From Deroplatys truncata (Eukaryota > Arthropoda > Insecta > Mantodea > Mantidae): a stretch of DNA of 64,000 bases. Made by a program: the position numbers and the translations under genes. Where the stretch lies: positions 164,954,993 through 165,018,992 of the forward strand of contig CM060975.1 in assembly GCA_030765065.1 (NCBI GenBank). Reading direction: 5' to 3'. Shown here piece by piece: positions 45,272-56,742 of this stretch (its first letter is position 1; each line of letters opens with the position of its first letter). The notes under the pieces are model-generated. The model was not told where the DNA came from, ran no database searches, and saw nothing but the letters and a program-made list of their open reading frames with translations.

Positions 45272-46580
45272 GCTTTGGCTGCCAAGCCGAGGCCAGACGA
45301 ATGCTGCCGAGTGAGTATGATGATGAGCAGGGAAGTTACCAAGCATTGTGATGCTATATCATAGTATACGAAAAAAGGAAAGCACCGCAATAAAAAAAAT
45401 ATTGTCGAGTTCTGTCGATTCGTAGTAGAGAGTGAATTGCATAGGTTGAAAGAATCGTTAGAGTTTATAACGTGAATTGGTAGATCAACACGATTCTTTG
45501 AGATGCTGATGTCATAACCTAGTAGTACCGAGTTCAGCCGAGAAAGATTAATTCTTAAAAACAAATTGTGTAAATAGCTGTAAAGCGCAGTAAAATGAAT
45601 CGCAAACATTGCCAATGGATGAAAAGAGTCTGTAGCACATGGTATAAACAATAGAAGTAATTTTCAATACTTTACTGAGAGATCAGATACACAGTATTGC
45701 ATGATTACAGTGTAGTAGTCATTATAATATACAATACCAAAATATATGCAAAATGGAGGAAAGATAGGGAATTTAAGAATTCTTGATTTGAATAACGTTT
45801 TGATTATAAAAATGTTAAAAGGTTTAATATGATATAGTTTAAAAGCATTAATTTGTATACTATAATCTACATTAAAAGTATAGGAACATGCATCGATATA
45901 AGTAAGCCAATTCTAATGCATTAAACTTACCTCGAATATGCTTATGTAAAATTTATATAAACAAATATTGGTCTTTGCATGCCGGGCTTATACCTTTTCA
46001 GGTATTTATAAAAATTATAGAGCTTATTTTCGTGCGCAACTGCAGTAGTGATAACGAATAATAATAATATTAATAATAATAATAATAATAATAAAGTGAA
46101 CAAAATTAAAATTCAGGCAGCGGAAGTAAGACTTTTACGAAGAACTTAAGAATGCACTAGATTAGACTAATAGGAAATGAAACGATAAGGTTGGAGAAGA
46201 ACTAAAGAATACCACTATTAATTAATAAATACAAACCATCAGGAAAAAGAGACATCGGATACCCCAGAAAAAGATAGGAGCAAAGTTAAGAATGCGAACA
46301 CAGGTAGAATGCCTAATCATCAAAATGAAGAATACAATAATAATTATAATAACAATAACTTCATAACTACTATAATAACTTATGTAATCGTAACTTAAGT
46401 GAAATCACACAGGATGATTTACGAGTATATTGACAAATTCTTGAAACTCCATGTGTATTACCCAAAAATAACGAGGAAAGCGCTTTTACATACATTCTCA
46501 TTATTATGAAAAAAAAATCATAGACTCCATCATAACAAAGTCCTGATTGCGTATTTTGGCTGAAAACTGCAAAGTACAAA
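45272..46580. other. No recognised gene; scattered GAATCGT words
   Basis: A+T-rich sequence with a 147-codon open frame (45208-45651, minus) that overlaps the MITE end and shows no domain. A few GATTC/GAATCG words near 45416-45500 are reminiscent of the arrays on either side. Confidence 0.35.
46058..46094. repeat. (AAT)n microsatellite
   Basis: AAT repeats with one interruption (ATATTAAT), about 36 bases. Confidence 0.9.
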
Positions 46581-46585
46581 CGGGG

Positions 46586-46880
46586 ACGATTCATATAAGA
46601 ATCGTGAGTGGGAATAGGCGGCAGGAAAGGGTACGATTCATGAACGAATCGTGCACTAGGTCAGGCCAGCAGACAAGCGTACGATTCATGATTGAATCGT
46701 GCAATAGGTTATACCAGCAGGCAAGGGGACGATTCATTAACAAATCGTGCACTAAGGCAGGCCAGCAGACAAGGGGGCGATTCATGAACGAATCGTGCAC
46801 TAGGAGAGACTAGCCGACAGGTAGCAAGAGGAAGATTCATGAATCGTGAAGGAATCGTATGACTGGATTCATGAACCGTG
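46586..46880. repeat. 48-bp minisatellite with palindromic core
   Basis: Unit starts at 46586, 46633, 46681, 46729, 46777 and 46832, giving spacings of 47, 48, 48, 48 and 55. Each unit has the inverted-repeat core ACGATTCATGAACGAATCGT followed by GCACTAGG and GGCCAGCAGACAAG. The period is divisible by three, which explains open frames on both strands here (46547-46813 plus, 46591-46800 minus). They are not genes. Beyond 46850 the repeat decays into CATGAA and GAATCG words. Confidence 0.92.
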
Positions 46881-46999
46881 AACGAATCGCATGAATCGAT
46901 TATGCAAAAGAAACACTCGACACAACTCTACAGCACGCTTTCTGGTGGCAGCTGCGCATCAACAGTGGTCTTCAGTAATGTAGGCCATCCGCATCACGT

Positions 47000-47580
47000 G
47001 ACCCCGGGGATCCACACCTCTCCTTCGACTGGAGCTGGTCAGAAACGCTGATTTTGAGGTTTCTTTGGCACCGGGCCTGGCCTTATTTGAACGAGGTCTG
47101 CATGCCGGTGCGAGTCGCCAAGAACGTCCGGCTCCATGCAGACGATGCTACGCTTTCGATCACAGTGCCGACGCCTTTCCTCATCGCCGAGGTGCTACTA
47201 TGTACCGCCAACACTTTCACGGCAGAAGCACTGGGCACGACCTTCGCCGCCGCCACCGATTCTGTACCACCTCACATTTAACCGGCCTGGCCCAGGGCCC
47301 CTTCTACAAAGGAACAGTCAAAACACACCGCCGTCAGCAAGCCATCAGCCGATGGCCACGACAGCAGTATCGGTAGTCTTAACTGACATTCAAGACCCCC
47401 ATTCGGTGGGACTGAACTTGGAGGCCCGCTTAGCCGCCATCGAAGAGGCACTCGCCGCCATTACCATATCAGACCGTTGCCGCCGAAATACCAGCTCAAC
47501 TGGCCAAGATACACAGTCACCTGATGACTCTGGACTTCACTTACCATCTGAACACCAGATCAGTGTACCACCATATTAAA
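47000..47580 (+). pseudogene. GC-rich retroelement gag-like remnant (tentative)
   Basis: This stretch is clearly GC-richer than its surroundings and open over 100-147 codons in more than one frame. The frame through 47065-47376 contains PCRRCYAFDHSADAFPHRRG, which fits a gag zinc knuckle C-x2-C-x4-H-x4-C with the last Cys replaced by Phe. The frame ending at 47579 contains a coiled-coil-like LEARLAAIEEALAAI. If real, it is the nucleic-acid-binding ORF1/gag of a retroelement, frameshifted. No reverse transcriptase follows, so the call is weak; a GC-rich regulatory or repeat sequence is the alternative. Confidence 0.3.
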
Positions 47581-48199
47581 AGCAGTCATCAACACAACTA
47601 CCACCAGACAGTCGGCGCCTCCTAGAGAGTGTCCGTGCAATTCAGGATGAACGAAGACGATGCCACTGACCCCACAAAACCTTCTTCCTTACCCTTCCTG
47701 AACTACCACCATTGAAGCTCTAGGCTGCAGTCAAGTTTCATGGCTGCAGCCTAGTACATGCCCTTCACCCGCTCCCGCCCATAGGGCAGCAGCATAGCAC
47801 CTTCCATATACTAACTCGGGTACTATGCGGGACCGCGCTACTTTCACCATCAATTCCATCTTTTCTTCTTCCTTTTCCCTTCCGGTGGAGGAGTTTTTTA
47901 GTGAGTATGTCCGACTATTGGCGACTCCCACACTCTCAGTTCCGAAATCCCAATGGGGCTGGGGTAGTGCATATTACTCGCGCAAAACTTCTGGAATCGT
48001 GACCTGGTTGCCATCCCAGCTGCCGAGCCTAGGAATGGTTTATGTTTAGCTTAATCAACGAAAGCGATATAATACCTTTGCTTACTCACAGTGCGTAACA
48101 CATACAGTCTGCATAGAAAGTGTCTGCATCTGGTTGTAATTTTAAAGAGAGCTGCAGTATCTAAATAGTACTTATTTTATATTTGTTATATTTATAACC
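47581..48199. other. GC-moderate flank of the transposase, unclassified
   Basis: Continues the GC-richer composition to about 48030, then turns A+T-rich just before the transposase start. I could not place a terminal inverted repeat of the transposon here. Confidence 0.3.
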
Positions 48200-48709
48200 A
48201 TGGCTCCTATGTTTTCACAGTTAAGTGGTAAGGTGTTACATAGTCAGAGTAGGAAAATAATTGCAAATGTCATCGACTTCATGAAGCAAGAAGCAGAGAT
48301 GAAGGAAGAAATTATATCCGAGTTCCACAAAAGCCTTAGGAGAGTGAAAGAAAGAGTAGTCAAAGCAACTGGTGTTTCACCGTTTTCCGTTTCCAGAGTT
48401 CTCAAAGATAAGAGAAAAAAACATATGGATGAAAGAGTACCATTTGACACACCTGGGAAGAAACATAAGGTCCCTAAACGTATTACAGAAATAGACGATT
48501 TCGAATGCGTCATTCGGCGCACGATTCACAATTCCTATGTGGAAGAAAAAACTGTGCTAACAATAAGCAGATTGCTCATCCAGCTGAAAGACAGCAGAAA
48601 CTTTCAAGGTGGTGCTACAAATCTCAGAAAAATTATTAAAGATTTAGGGTTCAAATGGAAGAAACCGAAATCAAATAGAAGAGTTCTAACAGAAAAGCAA
48701 AATAAATAA
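48200..48709 (+). pseudogene. IS630/Tc1-like transposase, N-terminal part
   Basis: An open frame from an ATG reads MAPMFSQLSGKVLHSQSRKI, then FMKQEAEMKEEI, a helix-turn-helix with RVVKATGVSPFSVSRVLKD, a basic stretch KRKKHMDERVPFDTPGKKHK, then DDFECVIRRTIHNSYVEEKT, a second helical DNA-binding part ending GFKWKKPKSNRRVLTEKQNK. This matches the N terminus of a family of insect Tc1/IS630-type transposases (DDE superfamily) that I recognise by motif order. After about 169 codons it runs into an A-rich stretch (48700-48758) and stops. The catalytic domain is not attached here. It continues, as a separate piece, from 48912. Confidence 0.85.
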
Positions 48710-48762
48710 ATAAAATAACAAAATAATAATAAAATAAAAAAAAATAAAAAGTAAATGTTGCC

Positions 48763-48870
48763 ATGATAGCTTAGTCGGTTAGAGCAACGGCACGGAAAGC
48801 CTAAGATCCGTGGTTCAAATCCCGGCTATGGCATTGAATTTTTCAGTCTCATTCTACCTTTCCAAATGAC
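48763..48870 (+). mobile_element. Family E unit, tRNA-like, solo copy
   Basis: TGCCATGATAGCTTAGTCGG, GCACGGAAAGCCTAAGATCC, GTGGTTCAAATCCCGG and TATGGCATTGAATTTTTCAG, then TCATTCTACCTTTCCAA. The ends TGCCAT and ATGGCA can pair as an acceptor stem. The T-stem does not pair, and the long shared tail marks it as a repeat. It separates the two pieces of the transposase. Confidence 0.75.
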
Positions 48871-48911
48871 TATAATTTTATATGTACTTATATCAGTGTG
48901 TACTTATATCA

Positions 48912-49857
48912 GCATCAATTTTCAAGGTGGTGCTACAAATTTCAGAAAAATACTATAATGTATGAAGATGAGTCATACATACACAGCAGTCATACAGCAT
49001 CTAAAAGTTGGAGTGACGATAGCGAATTAGGTTTGCAGGCACCTGTTGCCAAAGGGCAAATACTTATTATCGTTCATGCTGTTGGAGAGATCGGCTTCGT
49101 TCCAAATGCCCTTCTTTTACAAGTCGCAACAAACAACAGGAGATTTTCATCAAGAAATGAATACAGAAAATTACATGAAGTGAATCAACGCCATGTTGAT
49201 ACCTAATATGCCTGCTGGGTCTGTTCTGGTCATCGACAATGCTTCACAATGCGTCAACACTCAAATTCACCAACCACCTACCTCAACTTCCTTGAAAGAA
49301 GAAATGAGAGCTTGGTTACTTAGACATAATAAAGCTTTAGATGAAAGCATGAGTAAAACAAAGCTATATAACTTAATTAAAACCAACAAACAGCTTCAGA
49401 AGTCATACATACTTGACCAGATAGTAATACAACATCGCCATAATGTACTTAGACTGTCATCGTATCGCCCAGATCTAAACCCAATCGAATTAATCTGGGT
49501 TGATATCAAAATATGGGTGGCATGCAGAAATATCACTTTTAAATTAAAATATGTGGAGCAGTTATAACGCCAGCAATTTGCTGAAATTGGAAGGCCAGAA
49601 TGGGAAAATGTATGGCGACATGCTGAATAAATTAAGAATCATTATTCCGAAAAATACGGAATTGCAGAAAATCAAATAGAAATAATTCTCATCCAGGATA
49701 ATGGTGCAGAAAGTAGTGACAGCAGTGATGACGGCAATAATGTGAGTGATTCCGCAGAAGAGGAAGGGTTGTTAGATGTGGAAGAATTGGAGGCAATGAT
49801 TGAGAGCGTTTTTTATATTAAGCACTTTTTACAGCGTGGATTTTAATATACTGTATA
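48912..49857 (+). pseudogene. IS630/Tc1-like transposase, catalytic part
   Basis: The piece opens with a second copy of the 40-bp segment found at 48601-48640 (TTTCAAGGTGGTGCTACAAA), then jumps straight to YEDESYIHSSHTASKSWSDD, the first catalytic Asp box. About 35-40 residues normally between are missing. Then ILIIVHAVGEIGFVPNALLL, a frameshift near 49190, and NMPAGSVLVIDNASQCVNTQ (second Asp), SYRPDLNPIELIWVDIKIWV (third acidic residue in NPIE). Past a stop at 49565 the frame resumes QFAEIGRPEWENVWRH and ends in an acidic Asp/Ser-rich tail near 49857, as in the family. At least one frameshift, two stops and a deletion make it non-functional. Confidence 0.85.
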
Positions 49858-50059
49858 TAACTAAGTTTATCAGCGCAACGCAGTGCATAACCGGTGTGGA
49901 TATTTGACGATGACTGTCCCACGCATGCAGACGACCGGTCACCACCTTATCTGGTAAGCAACTCGCATCATAGCTCTCATTAAGATTTTCACGTGTCTAG
50001 AACTGTTGCGCCGATTATAACAGCAATTTCTCCTCCACTCGAAAAAAAAAACCTTTCCA

Positions 50060-50466
50060 AATTGAACGTATCTGATGCCACCCGAGCCCACTCACCAGCC
50101 CCTAACCATTGGTGGTCCACCCAACGGGCGCCCGGTCGAGAGCATCCGGAGGCGGGTCCTAACTGAGCAGTTCTGCAACGACGTCAGGGAAGAAACCTCT
50201 ATAAAGCGCACATCCACCGTCCAACCGCAACCCGCCGAAAACCATATCGTGGTCCTGCAACCCTGAAATAAATGGCAAGGAAGATACGGGTACATGAAAT
50301 AAGGGGCAGGAAAGTCATGTTGGAAAATGAACCGCCTCGATATTCGCCTACCGACCCGGGGAAACCATGAAAAAACTTATGGGTCAGAGTGAGCGATGCC
50401 GGGGATGGAACCTGTGAACTCTCAAATGCGAGTCACACACGCTACCGCGGCACTACCTCGCTCGGT
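50060..50466 (-). mobile_element. Long tRNA-headed SINE, family D, 3'-truncated, inverted
   Basis: On the minus strand: head TACCGAGCGAGGTAGTGCCG, degraded B box, linker ATAAGTTTTTTCATGGTTTC, AATATCGAGGCGGTTCATTT, GGGTTGCAGGACCACGATAT and GTGCGCTTTATAGAGGTTTC. The same blocks follow in the same order at 56743 and, inverted, at 54562. Confidence 0.8.
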
Positions 50467-50540
50467 AGAAAGAATATTAGGATTATACTAATATAACAAA
50501 CGTGAATTTAAAAATATTCGGATGTCAAACATATTAACGG

Positions 50541-50672
<132 letters not shown>

Positions 50673-50679
50673 TGAAGGT

Positions 50680-53180
50680 TCCAGTAGCGGTTACTACATT
50701 TTACACGTAACCAGACAACTCAACAAGAATGAAAAATGAACGCACTCAGCTGAAGGAATTTCTTTTCTCCTGGCGCCTAATTCTTGTGAATAACTTGTAT
50801 CACATGGCCCCGCCATTAAATTCTCTTCCTGGTCAGACAACGTTGTTTAAAAAACATTCCTTGAGCCCATACTGGCTCATTGTTTATAACTTGGTCTGCG
50901 CTGAAGATATTGCTTTAATCAAATATTTTCAAACCTTATTAACAATACGTAATAATTTTCAGGTTTGCACTTCACAACGAATGTTTCATTCACAACTTAA
51001 CGATGTGATAAATCAGAACAGTCTCTTAGCTTTATTTATACCACGGCACCATATATTTGCTTTTGCGTAAATGTAAATCAGCATTTATGAAATGTGTGCA
51101 AATATCTTGCAAAATATTGAAAATGTCCTCAAGAGAATAGTAGCATATCATTAATAGGTGCGTTCGTTACTGTAAAAGTGCCTATTATGCGGTCAATTTG
51201 TTCATATGCATGAAACAACTTAGGAGCAATTGGATTGGTGATAGTTGCTTAATAAGGCCAGTAGTGGAAAATACAACATATTCTAAAGCAGAAAAAATTT
51301 CGCATTCTGGCTTTCATTGATGAAATGTAATAAGCCAGTATGACTTTTATATACATAGGCTGCTGGATTTATTCGTATAATATTTGGGTATAATGATCGA
51401 AGGCTATGATAAAATTGCAAACCTCTTTACCTTTTTCCTACAAATAAAATAATATATGGCGATATATGAAATAATAATTTCGTTTCGCGATTTAGGGGTT
51501 GTTAATTCGTAAAACGCATATGTATGAATAACATAATAAGCAGTAAAAGTTTGCCAGCTATGCTTTCCTTTTGTTACAGTGCGTTCGTTATATTGCCGGG
51601 CCGCTGATCGCATGTACCCGTACTCCGCGCACTGTCTTTACACTGGAGGTTTTCCGTTTTAAAACTCCCGTATTACTTACGGGTGATAGTAACATGCACT
51701 AAATGAGTACTAACCATGTTATAAGTTGTGTTTTGAAAGTGGGGTTCATTGGCATTGCGACATTTCTAGCATCTTCGGATGAAATTTCCATTCACACATT
51801 TTTCATCGTCATGATGTATTCATTAACTATAGTCACTCTGTAAGGTTTCAATTTTTAAAGTTTAGCAGTTCTATGAACAGAGGCTTTTGAAGCATCCAAT
51901 TCCTGTGCACACGTCTTAGATACTTGAGCATTCGAATGGTGCACAAATTTTGTCAATTTTTTTCTTCTGTAAGAGCATTTCTTTTTCGCTTCTTAAGTTT
52001 AGGTTTAGCTATCCCGTTGTCTTAAGCTTATTAACCAGAAATCTAATTTTTTTTCTACCTGAAACTGGAATACCAGGAAATTGTCTACACACCTATCTAC
52101 ATGATTCGGTTTTTACGTATGTATGGCATATAAAAATTCTTTGTTTAAGCGTGAATTTTTCGCTAGGCATTTCAGTGGAATAATAAGAATAATCTAATTC
52201 ACACACAACACAGATGTCTTGAATAAATTTTCACTTTTGAGATGCGCAATGAACAAATACTAGCCTTTACAGCTCGAACTGAAGGTAGCAACTGACACAG
52301 TATAGCACAGCAGATAAATATCATTCACCGCCAGAGCGATAGTGGAAATATACAGAGGTCATTGCAGTGAAAGGGAACTACGCATATACGCGATCTGTGG
52401 CCCGGCTATAATCAAACGCATGTTAGAATAGGAATATTTAAAGAAATTCGCTTATGGTGTTTACAGGTTGTTTCATAATAGTATTGGCATGAAAATGCTT
52501 TGTCACTGACATCTGGATTGTGCAGTGTGCTTCAGACACATACAGTTCAGTTTACATACAGTTGTCCAAAGCAAAAGGTGCTTTGGAGAATCGGATTTAT
52601 AGGTTTTACTCCTGATTTATCGTAACTTCTCTGCTTTAGCTGTGCATCGGGACTACCTGCCCTACTAAAGCTGAAAGCCACATAGTAGTATATTGGGATA
52701 TCAAACGCTTAGATAATTCCACTTCACCAAGGCTCCTATTATTTTAGGAATCACAACTGAGCTGCACCGATTAAAGCAGACTGTACCGCCCAGGAATCTA
52801 ATTAGAGTAATGTATTTAGCGGAACAACTGGCACACGCTTATATTCATATTACATACAAACTGCAGGTGTGGAATAAAATAAAACTATTTTGAATAGTTT
52901 TTATCCGGTTCTTATTTTAGAAATTTTTCAATACAAATTATTACACAGGCAAAATCAAGGCGTCGGTGAAGCTAATGTAAGTAACTACATAGGTAGGTAC
53001 ATATATACTTCATAAAGAACTGCATTTTTGCAATACATTTTAGAAATAGATTTAGTTGCATTTAAGTGGAATATCAAAATCAGAAAATGTTCCTAAAATC
53101 AAAGTCGCTAATATGACCATGGAGGAAAAGCGTGATCATGCAAATCAAATAATAAATATGTATACTTCTGTTTACTTTTG
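50680..53180. other. No recognised feature
   Basis: A+T-rich with short open frames (up to 113 codons at 50729-51070, no motif). The word GTGCGTTCGTTA occurs as a direct repeat near 51159 and 51581. Confidence 0.35.
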
Positions 53181-53184
53181 TTAA

Positions 53185-53750
53185 TACGAGCTGGATAGCA
53201 CAGGCATTAAAGTCTGTGGCCCGCATTCCGGAGGTCGTGAGTTCGATTTTTGCGGAGGAACTTTCTGACTCGTGGTTTTTTGGGGGGATTTCTCCGGGTC
53301 GCTAGCGAATGCTGGGATGGTTCATTGCTTCCTCCGAATTTCCTGTTCCTCCATTTCACCTATATTCTCATTTCACTTCACCTTTCATCTGCTTGGTCTG
53401 TTTCAGAGTTGAATGTGTCGGCGGGAGTCTCGTAGCTACATGGCAGAGGAAAAGGATGCTCTATGTAACCCTTCGTATCCCGGAATGAAGGTGGTCTCCG
53501 AGTACTGGAGCTCCAGGGGATGTGCAAGCCCGCAGGGGGGAGGGGAGCTGGTTTTAGCAGCATCCTGGGAGTTTCAACCTGTAAAAGGTATGGGCCCTGC
53601 TCTCTGCCCTGACGTGCCTCCTGGTCTGACCGCTTCTCTGTCTTCTCTCACCTCAGCCCTCCTTCTCAGGGCACCCTGTCAGGGGCTTCAGGCACAAACG
53701 ATCTTGTCTGTGCAGGTGCCAAGCGCCCCCCTCGCAATTAGTCCTTATAC
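53185..53750 (+). mobile_element. Long tRNA-headed SINE, family B, full length
   Basis: Decayed head with CCGCATTCCGGAGGTCGTGA and GTTCGATTTTTGC, linker CGTGGTTTTTTGGGGGGAT, then CGAATGCTGGGATGGTTCAT, CACCTTTCATCTGCTTGGTC, GAAAAGGATGCTCTATGTAA, GGGATGTGCAAGCCCGCAGG, GGGAGTTTCAACCTGTAAAA, CGTGCCTCCTGGTCTGACCG. The 139-codon open frame at 53413 lies in the body and is not a gene. Confidence 0.85.
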
Positions 53751-54034
53751 TAATATTGTAAACGCAATATACGGAAAAGCAAGTAAGGGCTTACGAAAAG
53801 ACCTTACAATGTCGTATGTTACATCAATTTGAAACATAAAATATTGCAATCCAAAATGTCGGTAGCTAGTCTGGATTATTTAATTCTGATTATGCTCAAG
53901 AGATGGCAAGCAATCACTAAAAACTATTGTTGTTTGATTCTGCTAACCACACAGGATTCTAGCGGAAACGCTCTAATACGTCGCTTAAACTCAACAAGGC
54001 AGGTTTACTAAACAGAAAGATATAGTAGTAAAAG

Positions 54035-54562
54035 GTAAAGGTAGAGGTACGGACGAACGGAGGGGCTCCGGCAACCGGGGCAGAGATCTGCGAGTAGGCC
54101 GCAACGCCCTTTTTGCTTCTACCATGGTCCCTTGGAGGGATGGATGAGGGGAGAGATTCGAAGGGCGACCAGAACTGGATGATGAGACCCTAACGTTCCC
54201 AGATCGAACGCAGCCATCACCCGGGCCCGCCCACAAGTTACCAAACTCCTCGGGGTAGGGTGCACTCTGAGGCGAGATCTAACTGAGCAGCCCCGCAACG
54301 ATGCAAGGAAGAAACCTCTATAGAGCGTACAGCCACCGTCCATCCGAAACCCGTCTATCACCGTTTCCTTGTCCTACAACTCTGACACAGATGACAAGGA
54401 AGATGATCGGTACAGGAAATGAGGAACAAGAAGGTCGTGGTAGAAGATGAACCACCCTAGTATTTGCCTGCCGACCTGGGGAAACCACGAAAAACCCATG
54501 GGTCAGAGAGGGCGACCTCCCTATGCTAGTCGCACACGTTACCGCGGTGCACCTCACTTAGT
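54035..54562 (-). mobile_element. Long tRNA-headed SINE, family D, full length, inverted
   Basis: Minus-strand order: head TAAGTGAGGTGCACCGCGGT, linker ATGGGTTTTTCGTGGTTTCC, AATACTAGGGTGGTTCATCT, GGACGGTGGCTGTACGCTCT, CGTTGCGGGGCTGCTCAGTT, GAACGTTAGGGTCTCATCAT, GGTCGCCCTTCGAATCTCTC, AAAAAGGGCGTTGCGGCCTA. Together with 56743-57300 this defines family D. Confidence 0.85.
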
Positions 54563-54569
54563 AAGATTA

Positions 54570-56410
54570 GCAGTAATTTATCATGGAGCTTAGATTTATA
54601 CGAATGTAGCATAACAGCCTTTCCTCTAAGTTTCTCAAATTAGATCACCATCAACAACATAGTCATTTAGAGACATTAAATGCCTAATTTCCAATAAATT
54701 GCAGTTAGCTGTATTAAATGTATGCGAGTTTGAGGCTTATTTCCGCTACAAAACGAATGCACCTGGATTTTAACTCTATGCAGATTTTTACTGCTTACTT
54801 AACAGACTTTGTTCCATACTATCTGAAATTTCGTGCTTTCCCGTCTCCAAACCAGTACTCAAATTTAACGTTTCCGTTCAGTTATTTTTCGTACTCCAAC
54901 ACAAACATATGAATAAATAATGATAAACATATTACGAAAATAACTTTTTATAAGCATTTTGCTTCCATATTGCATTATTTCACGTTTCTGTATTCATTTT
55001 AAAAATTGAATATTACTAAATACGAGTTGCTCACCTCGATTTACTTAGAGAGATATTAATTCTTTTGAAACGTCTTCCACGATACTTTAGTATTCCCTTC
55101 AATTGTTTAATCAACAACTTAACCGTTGGCTCTGCAATGAGCATATGAAACATATGGCTGTGTGCATGTCCAGTATAATATGCAGTGTAATATTTAACTA
55201 ATATATACAGTATTTCGACAGGGTATGAAAAAATATATTGACGTAAATGCAGGTAACGGTTTTTTGTTCAGGGATGGTTTCGATATTCCACCCTCAGGTT
55301 CTTACTCGTCATAAAAAACTCACTTTCCTATACAGTTACGTAAATAAATATTAAATGTATGTTCGCATTTGTTTGCAATTAGAGGAAACATGAATTTACT
55401 TCTTTTACATTTTTGTAGTGTACACATTTCGCTCTGGCATTCAGTATTTTTTTAAATTATTTTTATTCTATTGTAAGCTATATTTATGTAAAAAGAATAA
55501 TTATTACCCGCTATAGCCAACTATCTGTACCGGAACTTCTGGAACTGAAGCCAATATGTTGGTCACTAGATTGCAGAAGTAGTAATTTACTATTTCGGTT
55601 TCTTATATAATGAGATCTATTGCGAGAATTTACATTCCAAATCATCTGTCCCCAAATACATTTGCAATAACCAGCACAACTGTTAGAACTCATTCTGAAA
55701 GTACTACCTCAAAAGTCAGCTAGAGAGACAAGCTCTCTCTTGAGATTGTGTAATTCAGATCGCTTCTCTGTTTTGCAACAGGAAGTCAAACTGACAACGA
55801 TGTGGGAGTAAGCTTGTTATTACAGCAGATGCTAGAAAATGCACCGCTTCTAAAAATCTCGTGTCTTCCCAGAAACCGTTCACCATCTGCAGGAATTTGC
55901 TCAACAAATGGAAAGTCATTATACATGCTGCAATCCAAACAGCATAGAAAACTGCAGTTTCTCAAGAAGTACTTGCCTAATCATTTCTGTTTCCATATTT
56001 GTGGAAGAAAGCGTGCAATTATACCATGGTTCTTCATGGCTTAAAACTAAAAATAAAGGAGGAAAGCTTTTTTCAATGTTGTGTAATAATATGAGCTAAT
56101 GCCATTTTCAGTGAACAAGCCATGGAGATTAAACGGAAAGAAACGGAAATACTGAAAATGGACAATTAGAAACAGTAATAACTTCCGTTATTTTCTTCCT
56201 GTTGAGTTCACTCATTATATACGTTAAAATATTCATCAATCGTTTAAAGAAGTATAATCACATTGTTTATATACGCATTGCAGAAGATCTCCGAAAGAAC
56301 TTCTTTGAGATAAACACTCTGCTTCTTCTGTTCATCAAGTTATACTAATTAAACATCTTCAAAACTCATTCATTTTATTAAAGTGTATACATTTTCACTA
56401 AGTAGGATAG
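54570..56410. other. No recognised feature
   Basis: A+T-rich. Two 60-80-codon open frames around 55511-56100 lie on opposite strands without recognisable domains. Confidence 0.35.
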
Positions 56411-56414
56411 TTTG

Positions 56415-56735
56415 GGCGGTACCGTTCGGGAAGTTCCGGGTTCAAACCCGGAGGTGACCGACCATCTTGACCAAGACTTTCCCTAGGCAAATATAATGGA
56501 TTATCAAACACCACGAATAATCCCTGATTTCCATAATTTACTTCCTTCTTTCATTTTCCATACTTGAGAGTCGGGCGCGATAGTTGTATGGTGGTGGACA
56601 TGCTCTGAGGAAAAGTTACCCTGGCGTCTGCATAGCCCTGTGCTGGAATTGGTAGGGCAGAATACGGAAAAACAAGGACATCTCCTGTCTATATATACTT
56701 CATATATCTTCGGTCGCCCTCTGCACTACCTCACT
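56415..56735 (+). mobile_element. tRNA-headed SINE, short, family C-like
   Basis: GGGCGGTACCGTTCGGGAAG and a strong B box CCGGGTTCAAACCCGGAGGT are followed by GACTTTCCCTAGGCAAATAT, ATTTTCCATACTTGAGAGTC and GGTGGTGGACATGCTCTGAG. The last block is also at 26515 (GGTGGAAGTGCTCTGAGGAA). Confidence 0.6.
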
Positions 56736-56742
56736 TAAAACT

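Noticed and set aside
45208-45651. 147-codon open frame, minus strand
   Set aside because: Overlaps the end of the PIF/Harbinger-like MITE and shows no conserved motif.
46547-46813. 88- and 69-codon open frames on opposite strands
   Set aside because: Caused by the 48-bp minisatellite, whose period is a multiple of three and which is nearly palindromic.
48763-48838. Possible tRNA gene
   Set aside because: Acceptor ends pair, but the T-stem does not, and the unit with its tail is repeated elsewhere (family E).
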